Assembly (NCBI GenBank): GCA_033763655.1
Contig: JANRKD010000022.1
Span: forward strand, 1 to 63,497
Origin: QFOX01 sp033763655
Lineage (GTDB): Bacteria > Pseudomonadota > Alphaproteobacteria > Rickettsiales > UBA3002
Length of the DNA stretch: 63,497 nucleotides
Direction of reading: 5' to 3'
How positions within the stretch are numbered: position 1 is the first letter of the stretch; every line of letters begins with the position of its first letter. The position numbers and the translations under genes were made by a program. Shown here one piece after another: positions 41,101 to 48,961 of the stretch. The notes under the pieces are model-generated. The model was not told the DNA's origin. It searched no databases and saw only the letters and a list, made by a program, of their open reading frames with translations.

Positions 41101-42658
41101 CAAGCCAGGGGGTGAGCACATCCCCACGCCCGGCGGCGGCGGCGAGGCGGCGGTGTGCGGTGGCGACTTGTGCAGCAGGGCGTTCCGTCGTGAGCAGTTT
41201 GCCGATCGGATCCACCAGCTCGGCCTCGCGCCCGGCGATGATGAATAGCTGGGCATATTCCGCGACCTGCGCCGGGGCCATCTGTTCCAGCGGCGGATAG
41301 TGTTGGATGATGGCCGCAAAGCACGCCGTTTTCTGCGCCCGCGCGCAGGATTCCGCAAGGCGCACGCGCTGGGTCGAAGTCAGCGGCGCGTTGAGCGCGG
41401 TTTCGATTTTTGTGTCCTGCGCTTTGTCGCCGGTGAGGATGGCAACGACCGCGGCCAGCACCGGTTTATCCGTCAGCAGGGGTGCATCGTTGAAGCGCGT
41501 GGCAAGAATATTCAGCACGCCCGGGGCGCCGCCTGCGCGCGCAACTTCCAGCGTGTTAAGCGCCATCTCTTCGTTGAAGGTGGCGGTGTCGAGTGTGCGG
41601 GCAATTGCCTCGGCGGCGGGGGTATCTTCGCGCTTGAGGGTGAGGTCGAGATAGGGTGGGTAGAGCGCGGCAATCATTCTTCCGCTCTCATCCATCTGCT
41701 TGAGCAGCGCATAGGCGTGGTCGCTTTTACCGGCGGTGATGTTGGCGTTAACATAGGCCAGCATCAGCGTGGGTTCGCGTTCCAGCATGTCGGGATGCAG
41801 ATCGACCAGCGCCACGGCTTTATCCGCATGGCCGCCGTAATGCAGAATGTTGCACAGATCAGCCAGCTCGCCAGGGCGCGGATCGCCCGCCCCGAGCGCG
41901 ACCGGCGCCGGTGGCGCGATGGTGCCATCCGTCGCCAGCGGCGGCAGGGGGGGCGCGACCGGGGCGGCGACCGGCGCGTTCGGGGTAGCCATCCATTGCT
42001 TTGCGATGTCAAATGCGCGGTCCACTTCGCCCTTGTCCGAAAGCACGCTGACCAGAATGCGCGTCATCGGGTAGCTGGAGAATGACGGATGTTTCGCCCG
42101 CAGCGCCTCGACGGTTTTGAGCGCGCCGTCGCTTTCGCCAATCACCACCTGCATGGTGGCCAGATCGACAAAGGCCTGCGGCTTTTCGCCACGGGTCACT
42201 TCGAGGAGGCGCTGCAACACCGGCACCTGCTTCACATACTCCTTGTCGGCATTATAAATATCCGACAGCGCCCGCAGGTTTTCCTCGGTCGGTGCGGCGG
42301 CGGCGACCGCCTCCAGCGCGCGGTTGTAGCCCGCATTATCCCCGGCGGCGCGGTAATGTTCGGCAAGTTTTTTGTGGCCGTTGATGTCGTTCGGACTGGC
42401 GGCGGTGAAGGCCTCCAGCAGCGCGATGGCGGCCGGGCGGTCACCGGCGGCGGCGCGTTTATCAGCCAGCGCCGCGACAATCGGGAAGCTGCGGCGGCCT
42501 TGCGCATATTCGGCCTCGATATCGACCTTGCCCAGATCCACCGACTGTGCATCGGCAAACTGGGCGCCGGCAACTTCCCGCGCGCTTGGGATGAGATGGA
42601 GGCTGATGGCGACCCCGCCGCCCAGCAGCACCAGTGCGATGAGGATATATTTACGCAT
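38153..42658 (-). CDS. pelB: Pel outer-membrane secretion protein PelB
   Basis: 1501 residues, longer than the roughly 1190 of the Pseudomonas protein. It has an N-terminal membrane anchor (ILIALVLLGGGVAISLHLI), then a long series of TPR-type helical repeats through about residue 1150, and a C-terminal region of alternating beta strands ending LNLGADILYKF with a terminal Phe, as in outer-membrane barrels. PelB forms the pore for Pel export and its TPR part binds PelA. The extra length lies in the TPR region. There is no separate pelC between it and pelD; whether the extra part replaces PelC is unknown. Confidence 0.9.
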   Translation of the reverse strand: MRKYILIALVLLGGGVAISLHLIPSAREVAGAQFADAQSVDLGKVDIEAEYAQGRRSFPIVAALADKRAAAGDRPAAIALLEAFTAASPNDINGHKKLAEHYRAAGDNAGYNRALEAVAAAAPTEENLRALSDIYNADKEYVKQVPVLQRLLEVTRGEKPQAFVDLATMQVVIGESDGALKTVEALRAKHPSFSSYPMTRILVSVLSDKGEVDRAFDIAKQWMATPNAPVAAPVAPPLPPLATDGTIAPPAPVALGAGDPRPGELADLCNILHYGGHADKAVALVDLHPDMLEREPTLMLAYVNANITAGKSDHAYALLKQMDESGRMIAALYPPYLDLTLKREDTPAAEAIARTLDTATFNEEMALNTLEVARAGGAPGVLNILATRFNDAPLLTDKPVLAAVVAILTGDKAQDTKIETALNAPLTSTQRVRLAESCARAQKTACFAAIIQHYPPLEQMAPAQVAEYAQLFIIAGREAELVDPIGKLLTTERPAAQVATAHRRLAAAAGRGDVLTPWLEAQANQVPVGQLQELFYLANDRRRGTVASDIAERLYARDPSPMHRNILVAAFIGAGAHDKALPFLREQIKEEGSDDGLYLSTLSTLARKDAAARKELGDYARAALQSGRGDDRQQLNYAYILINHGRKAEVVPYAKANATARGGAWKKMFAQLTQKPKAGGAAPAKLSRAQWLAIANDPATRADNKRAAAFALLEGGYKADAIPVFRDLAKDKAADSQEVKDLLYLWGGALRGEELAWVQQRAATANAYDKQRWAELVSNVADDQSILHYVSATPDALYNRPLRQKYFRILATTGSRAHYDTAMHDWVAQTSDVPALLDYATTGQSFGFREAAINGYRRVLALDPNNALALSRMATLDFGKGRFAEAEKNLNQYLAIQQQSPDAETDPAQAHFYKAELLRRQGNQAGAEAQYREVIARTAQAGASAPDALSRLYTAQFRLGHHADAKAGFDQLLEQYPDDKGLLADYMSVLIEYKYLDDASRIANQYDKSSPYYRKGAALVGRSAHTASVQKLDDGRALKISFTRPLDGKNPVVPAQAGTTGWVETTHLGYDSLTISAKPGYVVRYIPTSDTQFAVVAEAAPADAPQIELQRQQDLRLQLLYARIEQESGQADKARARLAAVRQYYPNDPQLLSYEASLASADGQLGEAQKLITQAQAAAPENEDFTLQAQNIRKVRMGTSYAKLDHEYRGLGKNDEQITTLSGVVHTDPHLEFGLSAQNDVMDTDQTRRARDGVIDDFSVTRQNGELYTAYNFDNGARAQLSLFANNDTIGGGGTFAFNNPLGRTELIGEWQRPYWDFIEAVFEDTTRDRLGFKHRATLRPTLHASMEASYNNYSISEADDVAQTALLRANLVQDIQAQGEGRPYLGVAYGFDGEYRTGGKPDSRLDSFGNSYFLLPINTREVHALTGIYRNDWTAATHALLVAGVAYDRINGGFSPLGEVRVDHDLDKNWQLGGRARYAQETNDTDNNQLNLGADILYKF

Positions 42659-42693
42659 GCGGAATGCGCCTCGCGGGGCGGTGGATGCTGGCG

Positions 42694-43554
42694 TTATGAT
42701 GCGCAGTGGCCGGGGACAGGCTCGGGCGCAAAGCGGCGCAAATCAGGCGTGGCGACGTAAGGGGTGAAGCCCTGCGCGCGCTGCGCCGCATAAATCGTTT
42801 CCAAACCGCTGACATCATCCATCTTCCAGTAATCGAGCGTAAAAATCCGAAGGCCTGGTGCGAGCGTGTTTACATCGTGCAGCTGTTTCGCCACTTGGTC
42901 GTAAGTACTAGGCGGAAACAGGGTAAATTGTCCAGAAGAAACATCGGTGTTAGTGTAAATGCTCTCTGCCAGAACATAGTCGATATCCTGTGTGACCAGC
43001 GGTAATATGCCAAATCCGCGATTTATCATGATTTTAAGGCCGGGGTTGGCGGCGCGGATGGCCTGCACCAGTTCGGCGATTCCGGCGCGCATTGCCTCCG
43101 TCCGTTCCGGCGCGTGGGCCTGCGCCCAGGCAATCGGGCTGTCGGCAGTGTCGAGCATCACCCCGTCGAACCCCTGCGCCACCGCATCCTCAACGTAACC
43201 CAGCACCCAGTGCCGCCATTGCGGCGATGCGGCATCGACCACATGGCTTTTCCAGTGGGCATGCTGCGCGAGCAGGGCGCCTTCCTCCGTCAGCTCCGTT
43301 TTTTCTGGGACATCGTCGTAGACTTCGCCGATGCTGACATAGGCGAGCACGGTTGTTTTGCCTTTCAGCGCCATGAAATCAGGGTGATGGCGGCGGTCGA
43401 ACACGACCAGATCCAGATGTTTGAAGCGTTCGGCGGGCAGGGCGCTGTCGTAGTAAGCGGCCCATGAACGCGGTGGCGGCGCGGCTTCCGGCCCGGATGC
43501 CTGCCCGGCGAGGCAGAGCAGCGAAGCGGCCATCTGCTGCCACAGGTTAAGCAT
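42694..43554 (-). CDS. pelA: Short PelA-like protein: glycoside hydrolase domain only
   Basis: 286 residues. A signal sequence (MAASLLCLAGQAS) is followed by a single TIM-barrel hydrolase domain of the GH114-like family found at the N-terminus of PelA: RSWAAYYDSALP, TTVLAYVSIGEVYDD, DGVMLDTADSPIAW (D135), MINRGFGILP, and LAESIYTN (E197), the probable acid. P. aeruginosa PelA is about 950 residues and carries an additional deacetylase domain, which is missing here. It is the first gene of the operon, 35 bases before pelB, and sits next to a tandem-repeat tract. It might act alone as a secreted polygalactosaminidase. Confidence 0.85.
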   Translation of the reverse strand: MLNLWQQMAASLLCLAGQASGPEAAPPPRSWAAYYDSALPAERFKHLDLVVFDRRHHPDFMALKGKTTVLAYVSIGEVYDDVPEKTELTEEGALLAQHAHWKSHVVDAASPQWRHWVLGYVEDAVAQGFDGVMLDTADSPIAWAQAHAPERTEAMRAGIAELVQAIRAANPGLKIMINRGFGILPLVTQDIDYVLAESIYTNTDVSSGQFTLFPPSTYDQVAKQLHDVNTLAPGLRIFTLDYWKMDDVSGLETIYAAQRAQGFTPYVATPDLRRFAPEPVPGHCAS

Positions 43555-43645
43555 GCGTGCGGGCGGCGGTGGCGGTGAGAAAGCGTGCGGTCATGGCAGA
43601 AGGAATAGACCGCGCGCAGCCGATTGGCAAGCAGGCGAAGGGGTG

Positions 43646-43700
43646 GCCAGTCGCCAGTCGCCAGTCGCCAGTGAAGGAAGGAAGGAAGGAAGGAAGGAAG
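43646..43700 (+). repeat. Tandem heptamer and GAAG tetramer repeats upstream of pelA
   Basis: GCCAGTC is repeated about four times (43646-43672, last copy short) and is directly followed by seven copies of GAAG (43673-43700). It lies about 90 bases upstream of pelA. The same combination of GCCAGTM heptamers and GAAGGAAG occurs at 466-541 (reverse), 51196-51236 and 61521-61552. The rest of 43555-43807 has no gene. Confidence 0.8.
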
Positions 43701-43807
43701 TGAATAAGCGGTGGTATTTTTTCGTGGCTGTTCTTACGCTATTGCCGCTATAGTCCCACCGCTATTGCCTTTTTTCTTATCACCGCCCTTTCAGGGAGCT
43801 TCGCCCG

Positions 43808-44410
43808 ATGCCCGCCACCGCCCTTGCCGCCCTGCTTGACCGCCGTTCGACGGCGGTGAAAGACCTTAGCGAACCCGCCCCCGATGCCGCGCAGCTTGAA
43901 ACCATCCTGCGCATCGCCACCCGCGTGCCCGATCACGGCAAGCTCTGCCCGTGGCGCATTGTCGTCCTGCGTGGGGAGGGGGCGCTCGCGCTTGGCGCCA
44001 TTGCGGCCGATGTCTTTGCGCGCACAAACCCGGAAGCCACCGAAGCGCAGATTGCCGCCGAGCACACCCGCTTTGCCCGCGCGCCGCTCTGTCTGGCAGT
44101 CGTTTCCACCCCTATCGCAGGCAGCAAGCCGGTGTGGGAGCAGCAGCTTTCGGTGGGCGCTGTCTGCATGAATATCCTTCATGCCGCGCATGCGCTGGGG
44201 TTTGGCGGCAAATGGCTGACCGAATGGGTGGCCTATGAGGCGACGATTCTGGACGCGCTATTAGGTGCCGCGCCCTCCTTCGTCAAAGGAGAGGAAGCGC
44301 CACGCATCGCCGGGTTTATCTATATCGGCACCCGCATTGCCGAAACGCCGGAGAGGGAACGCCCGGCGCCGGAAGTGGTGGTTGGGGTGTTTGGTTCTGA
44401 CGCGCCTTAA
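43808..44410 (+). CDS. Nitroreductase-family FMN oxidoreductase
   Basis: 200 residues, cytoplasmic. The nitroreductase fold is seen in LLDRRSTAVKDL at the FMN site, RVPDHGKLCPWRIVVLRGEG, VGAVCMNILHAAHALGFGGKW and PRIAGFIYIGT. Members reduce nitro compounds, quinones or flavins with NAD(P)H; the substrate is not predictable. The N-terminal RRST pattern resembles the NfsB/RutE side. It converges with the ferredoxin gene, overlapping it by 4 bases at the 3' ends. Confidence 0.88.
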   Translation: MPATALAALLDRRSTAVKDLSEPAPDAAQLETILRIATRVPDHGKLCPWRIVVLRGEGALALGAIAADVFARTNPEATEAQIAAEHTRFARAPLCLAVVSTPIAGSKPVWEQQLSVGAVCMNILHAAHALGFGGKWLTEWVAYEATILDALLGAAPSFVKGEEAPRIAGFIYIGTRIAETPERERPAPEVVVGVFGSDAP

Positions 44411-44727
44411 GGATTGGGTGCGAGGGTGACTTCCAGCCCCTCAAGCGCGGGCGAGAGGATAATCTGGCAGGAGAGGCGCGAGTTTTCGTGCACCGCCATC
44501 GCGTCGTCCATCATCAGTATTTCTTCCGACTGCGCCGGGACGAGTTTGTTAAACCATGCGGGTGCGACATACACATGGCAGGTGGCGCAGGCGCAGGCGC
44601 CGCCGCACTCGGCCTTAATCGGCAGGCCGTAATCGCGGATGACTTCCATCAGCCGCCAGCCTTCCAGCCCTTCGAGTGTATGGCGGGTGCCTTCGTAGTC
44701 GGTGACATGGACGGTGACGGTTTGCAT
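44407..44727 (-). CDS. [2Fe-2S] ferredoxin, adrenodoxin type
   Basis: 106 residues. The cluster cysteines are in ECGGACACATCHVY (C-x5-C-x2-C), plus a fourth in RLSCQI about 36 residues later, the vertebrate-type/ISC spacing. EGLEGWRLMEVIRDYGLPI is also typical. It carries single electrons in the cytoplasm, to P450s, iron-sulfur assembly or reductases. The ferredoxin-NADP reductase gene 325 bases upstream on the same strand is an obvious partner. Confidence 0.92.
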   Translation of the reverse strand: MQTVTVHVTDYEGTRHTLEGLEGWRLMEVIRDYGLPIKAECGGACACATCHVYVAPAWFNKLVPAQSEEILMMDDAMAVHENSRLSCQIILSPALEGLEVTLAPNP

Positions 44728-44787
44728 GGGAGCGTTCCGGCGGTTAGCATTTAAGTGGCGTTTTACGTTCAGGCATTGCCATCATCC

Positions 44788-44892
44788 GTCATTGCGAGGG
44801 AGCGTAGCGACCGTCCCGAAGGGGGCCGAAGGCCAACCAATCCAGCAAAAAACATCAAAAAACTGGATTGCCGCGCTATCGCTCGCAATGAC
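44788..44892. repeat. Alphaproteobacterial intergenic palindrome (TCATTGCGAG type)
   Basis: It begins GTCATTGCGAGGGAGCGTAG and ends CGCTCGCAATGAC, with complementary ends and TGGATTGCCGCG inside. Dispersed repeats of this kind, ending in CGCAATGAC, are frequent in several alphaproteobacteria. Together with the next unit it fills most of the 325-base gap. Confidence 0.7.
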
Positions 44893-44947
44893 GAAAAATG
44901 GAGAGGTTTAGTCCCGAACTAATGCCCTAGTAGCAAAGAAAACTCAG

Positions 44948-45030
44948 CCTGTCACCCCGGGTTTATCCCGGGGTCCATCTTACTTTACTTAAAAAAAGGT
45001 GGACCCCGGCGCAAGGCCGGGGTGACACGG
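44948..45030. repeat. Palindromic repeat pair, copy B (two facing units)
   Basis: CCTGTCACCCCGG-n6-CCGGGGTCCA faces an inverted copy, TGGACCCCGG-n6-CCGGGGTGACA, about 25 bases later. Each forms a hairpin and the pair forms a larger one. It is related to the units at 15519 and 51341. Confidence 0.75.
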
Positions 45031-45052
45031 CTTTAAAGTAACGGTGGGCGCA

Positions 45053-46108
45053 TTATTTCACCCCCAGTTTCTTCTGCAGGTCCGTGCTGCTCGTCGTGTA
45101 CTGGAAGCGCAGTTTCTGCTCGGGAAAAACAATGCGAAAGGCGGCCTGCGCCATCAACGCCGCTTCGTGGAAGCCACTTAAAATGAGCTTCAGCTTGCCG
45201 GGGTAGCTGTTGATGTCGCCGATGGCGAAAATACCCGGCGTGCTGGTCTCGAACTTCTCAGTATCGACCGGAATCAGGTTTTCGGTGAGGTTGAGGCCGA
45301 AATTGGCGACCGGCCCGAGCTTCATGGTCAGCCCGAAGAAGGGCAGCAGGGCGTCGCAGGCGAGGCGGGTTTTGTTCTTTTCGGCATCCGTCAGCTCAAT
45401 GGCGGCGAGTTGACCGTTTTCGCCTTCCAGCCCGCTCACCTGCCCGAAGCGCAGGTCGATTTTCCCGGTGGCGGCGAGTGCACGCATCTTTTCGACCGAG
45501 GCAGGGGCGGCGCGGAACTCGTCGCGGCGGTGGATGAGGGTGAGGTGCGAGGCCAGCGGCGCGAGGTTGAGTGTCCAGTCGAGGGCGGAATCGCCGCCGC
45601 CGACAATCACCAGCCGCTTGCCCGTGAAGGCTTCCCGGTTACGCACGGCATAAAAGACGCTCGTGCCCTCGTAGGCGTCGATGCCGGCAATCGGCGGTTT
45701 TTTCGGGGTGAAGCTGCCGCCACCTGCGGCAATTACCACCACTTTCGCATCAATCACGGTGCCGCAATCGGTGGTCAGGCGCCACAGGCCGGTCGGCATT
45801 TTTTCCAGCGTCTCCACCATCTGGCTGAAATGAAACGCGGGCTTAAACGGCGCGATCTGGGTGAGCAGCGCCTCGGTCAGGGCTTGTCCGGTGACCACCG
45901 GCAGGCCGGGAATATCGTAAATCGGTTTCTCCGGGTACAGCTCGGCGCACTGGCCGCCGGGGCGGTTGAGAATATCCACCAGATGGCATTGAATATTGAG
46001 CAGCCCGAGCTCGAACACGGCAAACAGACCGACCGGCCCGGCGCCGATAATCGCGACGTCGGTGGCGTGGTGGCTGCCTGCCGGGTGGCTGGTGAGGGGT
46101 TCATGCAT
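45053..46108 (-). CDS. Ferredoxin--NADP reductase, thioredoxin-reductase type
   Basis: 351 residues from ATG 46108 (MHEPLTS); the frame extends to 46198 but that part is unlikely to be coding. It has an FAD-binding GxGxxG in DVAIIGAGPVGLFAVFELG, ILNRPGGQCAELYPEKPIYD, then the NADPH-binding RLVIVGGGDSALDW and the C-terminal GIFAIGDINSYPGKLKLILS. It lacks the CxxC of thioredoxin reductase, which identifies the single-domain ferredoxin/flavodoxin reductase type. It would pass electrons between NADPH and the ferredoxin encoded nearby. Confidence 0.9.
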   Translation of the reverse strand: MHEPLTSHPAGSHHATDVAIIGAGPVGLFAVFELGLLNIQCHLVDILNRPGGQCAELYPEKPIYDIPGLPVVTGQALTEALLTQIAPFKPAFHFSQMVETLEKMPTGLWRLTTDCGTVIDAKVVVIAAGGGSFTPKKPPIAGIDAYEGTSVFYAVRNREAFTGKRLVIVGGGDSALDWTLNLAPLASHLTLIHRRDEFRAAPASVEKMRALAATGKIDLRFGQVSGLEGENGQLAAIELTDAEKNKTRLACDALLPFFGLTMKLGPVANFGLNLTENLIPVDTEKFETSTPGIFAIGDINSYPGKLKLILSGFHEAALMAQAAFRIVFPEQKLRFQYTTSSTDLQKKLGVK

Positions 46109-46238
46109 GCTGCGCGAGGATATGGAATCCTTTGGCCGTGGATGCAAGTATTTTATGCACCTGCGACCGCTACGGCATTTGACCGCGCCGGGCGACAATG
46201 TTAGGGAGGGGGCGAGTTAACCATAAAGGTAGAGTTCC

Positions 46239-47555
46239 ATGACCCAGAAAACAGACCATAAATTCGACACGCTTGCCGTTCATGCCGGCTATACGCCCGA
46301 TGCCACCACCGGTAGCCGTCAGGTGCCGATTTATGCGACGGCGTCGTTTATGTTTGAAAGCGCCGAGGATGCTGCGGATAAATTTACCCTCAAGAAATTC
46401 GGCAATGTCTATTCGCGCCTGACCAACCCGACCAACTCGGTGCTCGAACAGCGTCTTGCCGCGCTTGAAGGCGGCGTCGGTGCGACCGTCACCGCTTCGG
46501 GCCATGCGGCGCAACTGCTGGTGTTCCAGGCGCTGCTGCGTCCGGGTGAGCGCTTCGTTGCCAGCAAACGCCTCTATGGCGGCACGACTGACCAGTTCCA
46601 GAACACCTTCCCGACCAGCTTCGGCTGGCAGGCCGATTTCGTCGATGTAGACGATCTGGCGGCGGTGAAAGCGGCGATTACGCCGTTGACCAAGCTTATC
46701 TTCATCGAGTCGCTGGCCAATCCGGGCGGCGTCATCTCGGATATTGAAGCCCTCGCCAAAATCGCCAACGAAGCAGGTATCGTGCTGGTGGTCGATAACA
46801 CCATGGCCTCGCCATACCTCACCCGGCCCATCGCCTGGGGCGCGCATGTGGTAGTGCACTCGACCACCAAGTTCCTCACCGGCAACGGCACCGCCATGGG
46901 CGGCGCGGTGATCGACGGCGGCAATTTCGACTGGAAAAAACACGCTGCGAAATATCCCGAGCTGGGGCAGCCGCACCCTTCCTATAACGGTCTGAATTTT
47001 TCTGAGAATTTTGGCGCCATGGCCTTCGCGGTGCACAACCACGCGATTGGCCTGCGTGCGCTCGGGCCGACGCAGTCGCCGTTTCACTCCTTCCTCACCT
47101 TAAACGGCATCGAGACGCTCGGTGTGCGTATGGACCGTCATGTCAGCAACGCCCAGACAGTGGCGGAATGGCTGGAGAAACACCCGCAGGTGAGCTGGGT
47201 TTCCTATGCCAGCCTGCCGAGCAGCACCTACTACGAACGCGCGAAAAAATATATGCCGCGCGGTGCGGGTGCCGTGTTTACCTTCGGGGTAAAAGGTGGC
47301 TTCGAGGCGGCAAAAACTTTCGTCGATAAGCTCCAGCTTTTCTCGATGCTGGCGAATATCGGTGACACGCGTTCGCTGGTCATTCACCCGTCCTCGACCA
47401 CCCATAGCCAGTTGAGCGACGCGCACAAGAAATCGGTCGGGGTCTCGCCCGAGGCGGTGCGCCTGTCGATTGGGATTGAGGACGTGACGGACATTATCGC
47501 CGACCTCGATCAGGCACTCCTCGGCGCGGCGGCGGGCGTACGCAAAGCGGGGTAG
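46239..47555 (+). CDS. metY: O-acetylhomoserine sulfhydrylase
   Basis: 438 residues. A Cys/Met-metabolism PLP enzyme that makes homocysteine from O-acetylhomoserine and sulfide, in direct sulfhydrylation for methionine synthesis. Marks are FDTLAVHAGYTPDATTGSRQ, the YSRLTNPTN motif, SGHAAQLL, VVDNTMASPYL, and the Schiff-base Lys in HSTTKFLTGNGTAMGG. The length and the Met/Cys-specific C-terminus (SIGIEDVTDIIADLDQAL) match MetY rather than MetB. The start follows AAAGGTAGA. No SAM riboswitch could be recognised in the 130-base divergent gap. Confidence 0.93.
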   Translation: MTQKTDHKFDTLAVHAGYTPDATTGSRQVPIYATASFMFESAEDAADKFTLKKFGNVYSRLTNPTNSVLEQRLAALEGGVGATVTASGHAAQLLVFQALLRPGERFVASKRLYGGTTDQFQNTFPTSFGWQADFVDVDDLAAVKAAITPLTKLIFIESLANPGGVISDIEALAKIANEAGIVLVVDNTMASPYLTRPIAWGAHVVVHSTTKFLTGNGTAMGGAVIDGGNFDWKKHAAKYPELGQPHPSYNGLNFSENFGAMAFAVHNHAIGLRALGPTQSPFHSFLTLNGIETLGVRMDRHVSNAQTVAEWLEKHPQVSWVSYASLPSSTYYERAKKYMPRGAGAVFTFGVKGGFEAAKTFVDKLQLFSMLANIGDTRSLVIHPSSTTHSQLSDAHKKSVGVSPEAVRLSIGIEDVTDIIADLDQALLGAAAGVRKAG

Positions 47556-47609
47556 GGCACTCTTTTGCCGGTATTGCGACATTCAGCCTATCAACCAACG
47601 GAGGAAATG

Positions 47610-48077
47610 ATGCGTAACAAACCCGTCACTGAAGCCTTGAAAAAACTGCTGGCCGATACGTATGGCCTGATGGTGAAAACCCAGAACTACCACTGGAATG
47701 TCGAGGGGCCGCAATTTCCCGGCCTGCATGCGATGTTCATGACCCAGTACAGCGAGCTGTTCCTGGCGGTGGATGCTATCGCCGAGCGTATCCGCGCGCT
47801 GGGCGAGAAGGCGCCGGGCAGCTACGGTGCTTTCAGCAAGCTGAGCGCCCTGCGCGATGGCAACAGCGATTTCGACGCCGACCAGATGGTCAAAGACCTC
47901 TATGACGGCAACCAAACCGTGCTGGCCAGCATCAAAAAAGCCCTCGTGGCGGCCGGCAAGGCGGGGGATGATTCAACGGTGGATTTGCTCACCCAGCGCA
48001 TCGGCGTGCATGACAAAGCTGCGTGGATGCTTAAATCCAGCCTGCCAAAACCCACGCGGGTCAAGCTTGCGGTTTAG
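47610..48077 (+). CDS. dps: Dps-family DNA-binding/ferritin-like protein
   Basis: 155 residues from ATG 47610 (GGAGG 5 bases upstream; ATG 47607 is an alternative). Dps dodecamers store iron and protect DNA from peroxide. The ferroxidase residues are in KTQNYHWNVEGPQF (His) and FLAVDAIAERIRALGEKAPG (Asp/Glu). The N-terminus is short and only weakly basic, so DNA binding may be poor. It lies 54 bases after metY on the same strand. The stop overlaps, head-on, with the stop of the convergent unknown gene. Confidence 0.93.
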   Translation: MRNKPVTEALKKLLADTYGLMVKTQNYHWNVEGPQFPGLHAMFMTQYSELFLAVDAIAERIRALGEKAPGSYGAFSKLSALRDGNSDFDADQMVKDLYDGNQTVLASIKKALVAAGKAGDDSTVDLLTQRIGVHDKAAWMLKSSLPKPTRVKLAV

Positions 48078-48613
48078 AGGTTGTGGCTGCCGGGCGCCAC
48101 GGCGGGGCTTTTGCCGGGGTTGGATGAAGGAGATTGGCTTTCGGCACGGGACGTTTCTTCGCCTACCTTCGGGATTCCGTGCAGTTCAAAAACGACGTTT
48201 ATTCCCTCAATCGCCTCATTGAGGCGCGCTTCGCGCCCAGGCGCTGCCGCTGTAATTTTTTCACCTAAGGCATCCGCGCGGTTCTGCGCAGCGGCGACTC
48301 TCCTCTCTGCTTCCGGGGTGAGGCCATTGATAACATTGTCGGCGATTTGTTCGGTTAAATCTCCGGCTTCAAAAGCTGTGATTTTGCGCGCCTCTTGCCG
48401 CTTCGCCCATTGTTCTTGCGATAGTGCTGGAGATTTGTGAGCCCCATGAGGTTGCTTTTGATCAGGCACAGTGGCCACGATGGCGGCTTCCTGCGCACGC
48501 AGCGCCTTGCCCAAATCCTCAACGGTATCCGTCATTACACCCCCGACTATGGCGATATTTTCTTTGAGGATATGTTGCTCTTGTTGGGTAAAAGGGCTAG
48601 GGTTCTCGCTCAT
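48074..48613 (-). CDS. Hypothetical soluble helical protein
   Basis: 179 residues from ATG 48613 (GGAGAG 9 bases upstream). There is no signal peptide or membrane segment. Residues 1-60 and 80-150 are helical and charged (QQEQHILKENIAIVGGVM; AEAERRVAAAQNRADALGEK-like). The last 30 residues are Ser/Pro-rich and disordered. No family is recognised. It converges on dps with a 4-base overlap of the stops. The style resembles the other orphan proteins in this window (13.9 and 57 kb) but no shared motif was found. Confidence 0.6.
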   Translation of the reverse strand: MSENPSPFTQQEQHILKENIAIVGGVMTDTVEDLGKALRAQEAAIVATVPDQKQPHGAHKSPALSQEQWAKRQEARKITAFEAGDLTEQIADNVINGLTPEAERRVAAAQNRADALGEKITAAAPGREARLNEAIEGINVVFELHGIPKVGEETSRAESQSPSSNPGKSPAVAPGSHNL

Positions 48614-48753
48614 GCTGGGTGCTCTCCAGAGGGTTTATTCTCAAACCCTACAGGCAAAACCTTAAGATATTCTTAAACTCAGCAAAACCGGCCTGTGCAA
48701 CACTGCTTGACCCCTGCACCGCCTCAGGTTATGAAACCCTCCGCCATGCGTGC

Positions 48754-48828
48754 GGCTGGGTAGCAAAGTGGTAATGCACGGGTTTGCAAAACCTGTATAC
48801 GGGAGTTCGATTCTCCCCCCGGCCTCCA
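48754..48828 (+). tRNA. trnC: tRNA-Cys (anticodon GCA)
   Basis: The acceptor arm GGCTGGG (48754-48760) pairs with CCCGGCC (48818-48824), followed by T and encoded CCA (48826-48828). The anticodon stem CGGGT/ACCTG encloses TTGCAAA with anticodon GCA, and the T arm has GGGAG-TTCGATT-CTCCC. No separate terminator is seen; TolC-family coding begins 133 bases later. Confidence 0.96.
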
Positions 48829-48961
48829 TCGCCTTGTGGCAAGTTTGGCACGCCGCACGTGCCGTGCGCCACCACCCCGGGCAACTCTGTCAGCAAAAAC
48901 CATTCCCTGCTTGCGGCCTTCCGGCGTTGTACGTTAGATTGGGGCCAACATAAGGGATGCC

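Noticed and set aside
43646..43700. Possible CRISPR array
   Set aside because: Repeat units are 4 and 7 bases and contiguous with no spacers; this is a simple tandem repeat.
46109..46238. SAM-responsive riboswitch upstream of metY
   Set aside because: The gap is only 130 bases and divergent; I could not match the conserved core of SAM-II or SAM/SAH elements. A covariance search would settle it.
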